Below are positions 59,233-64,000 of a DNA stretch of 64,000 bases, piece after piece. Positions within the stretch are counted from its first letter, which is position 1, and each line of letters starts with the position of its first letter. The DNA is taken from contig NZ_CP110535.1 in NCBI RefSeq assembly GCF_026104355.1, forward strand, positions 310,001-374,000, in the 5' to 3' direction. Source of the DNA: Halomonas sp. BDJS001. Its GTDB lineage: Bacteria; Pseudomonadota; Gammaproteobacteria; Pseudomonadales; Halomonadaceae. Below the pieces are notes generated by a model that saw only the letters and a list, made by a program, of their open reading frames with translations, was not told where the DNA came from and made no database searches. The position numbers were made by a program, and so were the translations under genes.

Positions 59233-61809
59233 ATGTCAGATATGACAGTTAAAGATTTCGCAGTAAAGGTGGGCCGTGATGTGCCTCGCCTGCTAGAGCA
59301 AATGAAGGAAGCGGGTTTAAAGCACGCTCGAGAAAGTGATGCCGTGTCTGAAGAAGATAAGCAGAAGCTGCTGAGTTTTTTGAAGAAGAGCCACGGCGGT
59401 AGCGACACCGCTGAAGCGGGTAAAAACCGCATCACGCTGACGCGCAAAACCCGTAGCCGTATCAATACCGGCGAGCGCGGTAAAACCATTGAAGTGCAGG
59501 TACGTAAGAAAAAGACTTACGTCAAAAGCGCCGAAGAGGAAAAGCCGAAAGCGCCGGAGCCTAGTTACACCGGCCCGCGCCAGCTAGTGGGCGATATGGC
59601 GGAAGCCGAAGCAGAGCGTAAAGTAAGCGATGCGCGTGCAGCCGAAGAAAAAGCGGCTGCGCAGAAGGCCCAGGCAGCTAAGGAAGCTGAAGAGGCGGCG
59701 GCAAAGAAAGAGGCAGCCGCTAAGAAGCCGGCTGAGACCAAGCCAAAAGCTGAAAAAGCGTCTGCAGCGCCGGATATCCCAGTGCCCGATCTTGAGATCG
59801 ACGACACGCCTTCCGGTGACGATATGCCGCCAGCGCCGCCCAAAGAGGGCCGCACTGACCGTCGTACCGCTCCGCCGAAGAAGACGGCAGCGAAGAATAA
59901 AGGTCGTCGCGACGATGAAGATCGGGGTGATCGCGAAGAGCGCAAACGCGGTGGCGGCAAGAAGGTGAAACGTGCCGAGCAGCGTCGCGGTGGTCGCCGT
60001 GGTGGCAGCCAGAGCGGCAATGGAAAGCACGCTTTCCAGAAGCCAACTCAGCCCATCGTGCGTGAAGTATCGATCCCTGAGTCGATCAGCGTAGCGGAGT
60101 TGGCCGACAAAATGTCGATCAAGGCCAACGAAGTGATCAAGGCCATGTTTAACATGGGCGCGGCGGTAACCATCAACCAAACCATCGATCAGGATACCGC
60201 TGCGATCGTGGTAGAAGAGATGGGCCATACGCCGAAGCTGGTAAAAGACGATGCGCTGGAAACGGAAATGCTCGAAGGCATCTCCTATGAAGGCGAAGAG
60301 ATCACGCGCTCACCCGTTGTTACTGTAATGGGGCACGTTGACCACGGTAAAACTTCGCTGCTGGATTATATCCGTAAAGCGAAGGTGGCCACCGGTGAAG
60401 CCGGTGGTATTACCCAGCATATCGGTGCCTACCACGTGGAAGATAACCACGGTGGCGTTACCTTCCTGGATACCCCAGGCCACGCGGCGTTTACCGCCAT
60501 GCGTGCCCGCGGTGCCAAGGCGACCGATGTGGTCATTCTGGTGGTGGCTGCCGACGATGGCGTGATGCCGCAAACCATTGAAGCGATTGAGCACTCTAAA
60601 GCCGCTGAAGTACCCATGGTGGTAGCGGTCAACAAGATCGATAAAGCTGGCATCGATCTTGACCGCATCAAGAACGAGCTTTCGCAGCACGGCGTGATCT
60701 CGGAAGAGTGGGGCGGTGACACCCAGTTTGTTCACGTTTCCGCCAAAACCGGTGAAGGTATTGAAGAGTTGTTGGAAGCGATCCAACTGGTCTCTGAAGT
60801 GCTTGAGCTTAAAGCCGTTCCGTCTGCGCCGGGTAAAGGCGTAGTGGTTGAGTCACGCCTTGATAAAGGTCGTGGTCCGGTCGCTACTGTACTGGTTCAG
60901 AACGGTACGCTGAAAAAGGGTGATATCGTCCTGGCTGGCCTGCACTACGGCCGCGTGCGTGCGCTGACCAACGAACTTGCCCAGCAAGTAGACGAGGTTG
61001 GCCCGGCCATGCCGGTAGAGATTCAAGGCTTGGGCGGCACCCCGGACGCCGGTGATGACTTTATGGTCGTGGCCGACGAGAAGAAAGCCCGCGAAGTGGC
61101 TAACTTCCGTCAAGGCAAATACCGCGAAGTGCGCCTGGCGCGTCAGCAGAAGGCCAAGCTGGAGAACATGTTCAGCCAGATGGGCCAAGACGAAGTGGCC
61201 AAGGTCAACATCGTCCTCAAAGCCGACGTTCAAGGTTCTTTGGAAGCGATCAAAGGCGCCCTGGAAGAGCTCTCTACCGGTGAAGTGGAAGTGGCCGTGG
61301 TCTCTTCAGGTGTCGGTGGTATCACCGGTACCGATGCCAACCTGGCGCTTGCGTCAGAAGCCATCGTGGTCGGCTTTAACGTCCGTGCTGACGCTGCTGC
61401 CCGCGAGATCGTTGAGCGCGAAGGTCTGGATCTACGCTACTACAGCGTTATTTACCAGCTGATCGACGAGGTCAAGCAGGCGATGAGCGGTATGCTCGCA
61501 CCTGAGTGGAAAGAAGAGATCGTCGGTATTGCCGAAGTGCGCGATGTGTTCCGTGCACCGAAGATTGGTGCCATCGCCGGCTGTATGGTGATTGAAGGCA
61601 GCGTGCATCGTAATAAGAAGATCCGCGTGTTGCGTGACGATGTCGTGATCTACGAAGGCGAGCTCGAATCGCTGCGCCGCTTCAAAGACGATGTACAGGA
61701 AGTGCGCAACGGCATGGAGTGTGGCATCGGCGTGAAGAACTACAACGATGTCCAAGTCGGCGATAAGATCGAAGTCTTCGACCAAGTGAAGGTCGAGCGT
61801 AGCCTGTAA
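59233..61809 (+). CDS. infB: Translation initiation factor IF-2
   Basis: An 858-residue GTPase. A short N-terminal IF2 module is followed by a long charged Ala/Glu/Lys and Arg/Gly-rich linker (about residues 90-275), then the G domain with [22 protein letters not shown] and NKIDK, and the C-terminal domains. It places fMet-tRNA on the 30S subunit. GAGGAGGG lies before the ATG. An internal start for a shorter form, known in E. coli, was not identified. Confidence 0.98.
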   Translation: MSDMTVKDFAVKVGRDVPRLLEQMKEAGLKHARESDAVSEEDKQKLLSFLKKSHGGSDTAEAGKNRITLTRKTRSRINTGERGKTIEVQVRKKKTYVKSAEEEKPKAPEPSYTGPRQLVGDMAEAEAERKVSDARAAEEKAAAQKAQAAKEAEEAAAKKEAAAKKPAETKPKAEKASAAPDIPVPDLEIDDTPSGDDMPPAPPKEGRTDRRTAPPKKTAAKNKGRRDDEDRGDREERKRGGGKKVKRAEQRRGGRRGGSQSGNGKHAFQKPTQPIVREVSIPESISVAELADKMSIKANEVIKAMFNMGAAVTINQTIDQDTAAIVVEEMGHTPKLVKDDALETEMLEGISYEGEEITRSPVVTVMGHVDHGKTSLLDYIRKAKVATGEAGGITQHIGAYHVEDNHGGVTFLDTPGHAAFTAMRARGAKATDVVILVVAADDGVMPQTIEAIEHSKAAEVPMVVAVNKIDKAGIDLDRIKNELSQHGVISEEWGGDTQFVHVSAKTGEGIEELLEAIQLVSEVLELKAVPSAPGKGVVVESRLDKGRGPVATVLVQNGTLKKGDIVLAGLHYGRVRALTNELAQQVDEVGPAMPVEIQGLGGTPDAGDDFMVVADEKKAREVANFRQGKYREVRLARQQKAKLENMFSQMGQDEVAKVNIVLKADVQGSLEAIKGALEELSTGEVEVAVVSSGVGGITGTDANLALASEAIVVGFNVRADAAAREIVEREGLDLRYYSVIYQLIDEVKQAMSGMLAPEWKEEIVGIAEVRDVFRAPKIGAIAGCMVIEGSVHRNKKIRVLRDDVVIYEGELESLRRFKDDVQEVRNGMECGIGVKNYNDVQVGDKIEVFDQVKVERSL

Positions 61810-61827
61810 GGCTGCGAGGAGCTAAAC

Positions 61828-62244
61828 ATGCGCGAATTCAAGCGTACCGACCGGGTAGCCGACCAGCTCCAGAAGGAGCTGGCGGTATTGATCCAACGCG
61901 AAGTGAAAGACCCACGTTTAGGCATGGTCACGGTCAGCGGTGTCACCGTTAGCCGCGACCTTGGCTACTCTGATGTCTATGTCACGCTGTTGGGTGAGCA
62001 AGAGCCCGAGCGTATTAAAGAGAATCTGCAGGTGCTTAAGCGCGCCGCCGGTTTTCTAAGAAGTCAGATTGCCAAGCGCATCAAGCTACGTCATGTACCG
62101 GAGCTGCGTTTTCATTTCGATGAAAGCGTGGTGCGCGGTCAGCAACTCTCTTCATTGATTGATGAGGCGGTGACGACGGATCGTGCACGCTATCAAGACG
62201 ATAAGGGTGACAGCGATGCCGAGCAGAGTGAGGAAACTCGCTAG
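61828..62244 (+). CDS. rbfA: Ribosome-binding factor A
   Basis: A 138-residue KH-like protein (REFKRTDRVADQLQKELAVLIQREVKDPRLGMVTVSGV; RHVPELRFHFDESVVRG). It assists late 30S maturation and cold adaptation. Its stop shares one base with the truB start (TAGTG). Confidence 0.96.
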   Translation: MREFKRTDRVADQLQKELAVLIQREVKDPRLGMVTVSGVTVSRDLGYSDVYVTLLGEQEPERIKENLQVLKRAAGFLRSQIAKRIKLRHVPELRFHFDESVVRGQQLSSLIDEAVTTDRARYQDDKGDSDAEQSEETR

Positions 62245-63164
62245 TGGCGCGTCAACGTCGCGGCTTGCCGGTTAATGGCGTACTGCTGCTGGATAAGCCC
62301 AAGGGCGTTTCCAGTAACCATGCATTGCAGCGAGTCCGCCGACTGTTCCAGGCCCAAAAAGCCGGGCACACCGGCACGCTAGACCCAATGGCAACCGGCT
62401 TATTGCCGATTTGCCTGGGCGAAGCGACCAAGTTCTCGTCGCACTTGCTGGAAGCCGACAAGGTGTATCGCACCCGGATTGAACTGGGGGTGATCACCGA
62501 TACCGGCGATGCGGAAGGTACGGTGATGGAGCAGCACGAGGTTCCCAGCCTAAGCGTCGATGACGTGGAGGCTGTGCTTAGCCGTTTTCGCGGTGAGATT
62601 GACCAAGTGCCGCCGATGTACTCGGCCTTAAAGCATAACGGCAAAAAACTTTACGAGTTGGCCCGTGAAGGCAAGCAGGTAGAGCGTGCAGCCCGGCGCG
62701 TAAGCGTGTATGATGCGCGCCTGCTAGCGTTTGAAGACACTGCTTTCGAGCTGGAAGTAAGCTGCAGTAAAGGCACTTACATCCGCACGTTAGCCGAAGA
62801 TATTGGCCAAGCGCTTGGCTGTGGCGCGCACATCAGTCAACTAAGAAGGCTCAAAACGGGGCCCTTTTTAGCCGACGCGATGTGGACGCTAGAGGCCTTG
62901 GAAGCATTGGCCGACCAAGCGGCACTGGAAGCTGAGCTTATGCCCGTGGATGTGCTGGTGGATCATTTGCCGTTACTGACGGTAGACGACACCGCCCATT
63001 CTCGTTTGGCCCACGGCCAGCCCGCTGCTCTCGAAACCGGCGCATTAGCCCCGGACGAAGTAGCCCGACTTTATTACGCCGAGACGTTTATCGGCCTTGG
63101 CGTAGTGAAAGGTGCCCAGGAAGTGGCACCAAAGCGGCTGTTAAGTACTGTCGCTATCTCGTAA
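62244..63164 (+). CDS. truB: tRNA pseudouridine-55 synthase TruB
   Basis: A 306-residue enzyme that makes the universal pseudouridine of the T-loop. It has GVLLLDKPKGVSSN, the catalytic Asp in GHTGTLDPMATGLLPICLGEATKF, YRTRIELGVITDTGDAEG and the C-terminal PUA-like part. Start is GTG at 62244, overlapping the rbfA stop. Confidence 0.97.
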   Translation: MARQRRGLPVNGVLLLDKPKGVSSNHALQRVRRLFQAQKAGHTGTLDPMATGLLPICLGEATKFSSHLLEADKVYRTRIELGVITDTGDAEGTVMEQHEVPSLSVDDVEAVLSRFRGEIDQVPPMYSALKHNGKKLYELAREGKQVERAARRVSVYDARLLAFEDTAFELEVSCSKGTYIRTLAEDIGQALGCGAHISQLRRLKTGPFLADAMWTLEALEALADQAALEAELMPVDVLVDHLPLLTVDDTAHSRLAHGQPAALETGALAPDEVARLYYAETFIGLGVVKGAQEVAPKRLLSTVAIS

Positions 63165-63294
63165 GGCTAGTTGCAAGGAAGCCGCAGCCTACGTGAAAAT
63201 AGTAAGATGCAAGACGTAAAATAGTAGCTTGAGACTGCAAATATGCGTGGTCTCACCCATTCATTTTTAGGCATATTGCTTACTGGAGATACAG

Positions 63295-63564
63295 ATGGCT
63301 TTAACCGCTGAGAAGAAGGCCGAGATCGTCACCGAATACGGCCGCGGCGATAACGATACGGGTTCCCCTGAAGTGCAGGTTGCCCTGCTGAGCGCCAACA
63401 TCAATGGCCTGCAGGATCACTTCAAGACCAACAAACAGGATCACCACTCTCGTCGTGGTCTGATCCGCATGGTTAACCAGCGTCGTAAGCTGCTGGACTA
63501 CCTAAAGCGTAAAGATTTCGAACGCTATCAGTCCCTGATTCAGCGTCTGGGTCTGCGTCGTTAA
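63295..63564 (+). CDS. rpsO: 30S ribosomal protein S15
   Basis: An 89-residue protein with the S15 pattern [29 protein letters not shown] and [25 protein letters not shown]. It binds the 16S central domain. A terminator separates it from pnp, as in E. coli, where RNase processing between the two regulates pnp. Confidence 0.98.
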   Translation: MALTAEKKAEIVTEYGRGDNDTGSPEVQVALLSANINGLQDHFKTNKQDHHSRRGLIRMVNQRRKLLDYLKRKDFERYQSLIQRLGLRR

Positions 63565-63587
63565 GCGTTAACGGCAACGATTAGAAG

Positions 63588-63619
63588 CGGGCAGCTCCTT
63601 GTGGGCTGCCCGTTTTTTT
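63588..63619 (+). terminator. Intrinsic terminator of rpsO
   Basis: CGGGCAGC, 9-base loop, GCTGCCCG, then seven T. Confidence 0.92.
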
Positions 63620-63747
63620 ATGTTTCCTGTTTAACAGCAAATAGAGAACTGGTAGCCCTATGGCGCTCCAGCGCCTAGAATGGTTACGAGTCAAAACGAC
63701 CTAAACGAATAGACAAGTAGATATTGATAATGCTGAAGGAAGTCGCT

Positions 63748-64000
63748 GTGAATCCGGTAAAGAAAACGTTCCAGTACGGTCGTAGCACCGTCACGCTCGA
63801 AACCGGGCGTATTGCTCGCCAGGCCACCGGCGCTGTCATGGTTACCATGGATGACACCGTTGTACTGTGTACCGTGGTTGCTCGTAAAGAGGCTAACCCG
63901 AGCCAACCCTTTTTCCCCCTCTCGGTACACTACCAAGAGAAAACCTACGCAGTGGGCAAGATTCCTGGCGGCTTCTTCAAGCGCGAAGGTCGTCCCACTG
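63748..64000 (+). CDS. pnp: Polyribonucleotide nucleotidyltransferase, N-terminal part (runs off window)
   Basis: The first 84 residues of PNPase are visible: [43 protein letters not shown], split across the first RNase PH-like domain, then [26 protein letters not shown]. It degrades RNA phosphorolytically in the degradosome. The GTG at 63748 has AAGGAAG seven bases before it; an in-frame ATG at 63730 is possible but without a ribosome site. Confidence 0.95.
   Translation, partial: MNPVKKTFQYGRSTVTLETGRIARQATGAVMVTMDDTVVLCTVVARKEANPSQPFFPLSVHYQEKTYAVGKIPGGFFKREGRPT

Noticed and set aside
59584-60228. Long minus-strand frames opposite the infB linker
   Set aside because: They arise from the biased Ala/Glu/Lys and Arg/Gly codons of the IF-2 linker.

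Overview
The window looks like chromosomal DNA from a Gammaproteobacterium of the Halomonadaceae (Halomonas/Vreelandella type). The reasons are the moderately high G+C, the gammaproteobacterial order secG-tRNALeu-tRNAfMet-rimP-nusA-infB-rbfA-truB-rpsO-pnp, the order grpE-dnaK-dnaJ ... dapB ... carA-carB-greA, a NhaD sodium/proton antiporter, a TAXI-type TRAP solute receptor, and a tmRNA encoding the tag ANDENYAQGALAA. The genus is inferred from gene content and was not tested by alignment.

Left part, 1-17.3 kb. A two-component pair opens the window; its histidine kinase gene carries a -1 frameshift. Next comes a phosphorus-acquisition block: a PhoD-like phosphatase, an EAL-CBS-GGDEF protein, a phnD-phnC-phnE-phnE transporter, a histidine phosphatase and an NlpC/P60 lipoprotein. 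GTCA repeats with 11-bp phasing, resembling PhoB boxes, lie before both the EAL gene and phnD, which suggests that phosphate starvation controls c-di-GMP turnover and P uptake together. Two more c-di-GMP proteins (PAS-GGDEF-EAL, and TM-PAS-degenerate GGDEF-EAL) are found at 10.6-12.4 and 15.4-17.2 kb. They are separated by a small metalloprotease-like gene, a DUF2835 gene, an ABM-domain membrane protein and a glutathione S-transferase.

Middle part, 17.3-31.5 kb, is accessory in character. It holds nhaD, a TAXI receptor, a Na/Ca antiporter, a cold-shock protein, zinT with a Zur-box-like site and a (GACCAC)9 repeat, an A+T-richer gene with a PD-(D/E)XK-like signature, and a LuxR regulator facing a permease-nitrilase-sulfurtransferase set. 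A LysR regulator faces a quinone-reductase-like gene and a frameshifted carotenoid oxygenase.

Right part, 31.4-64 kb, is mostly core. It contains ssrA/smpB, ratA-rnfH, bamE, fur, recN (with an SOS-box candidate), grpE and dnaK (each with a heat-shock sigma32-like promoter), dnaJ, a DMT exporter, a DUF2218 gene and dapB. An orphan-looking cytosine methyltransferase with an N-terminal helix-turn-helix sits between dapB and carA. The carAB-greA block follows, with a strong hairpin plus T-run in the carA leader, then yhbY, rlmE-ftsH, folP-glmM, tpiA-secG, two tRNAs and the nusA-infB operon, ending inside pnp. No CRISPR array, insertion sequence, rRNA or prophage was seen.
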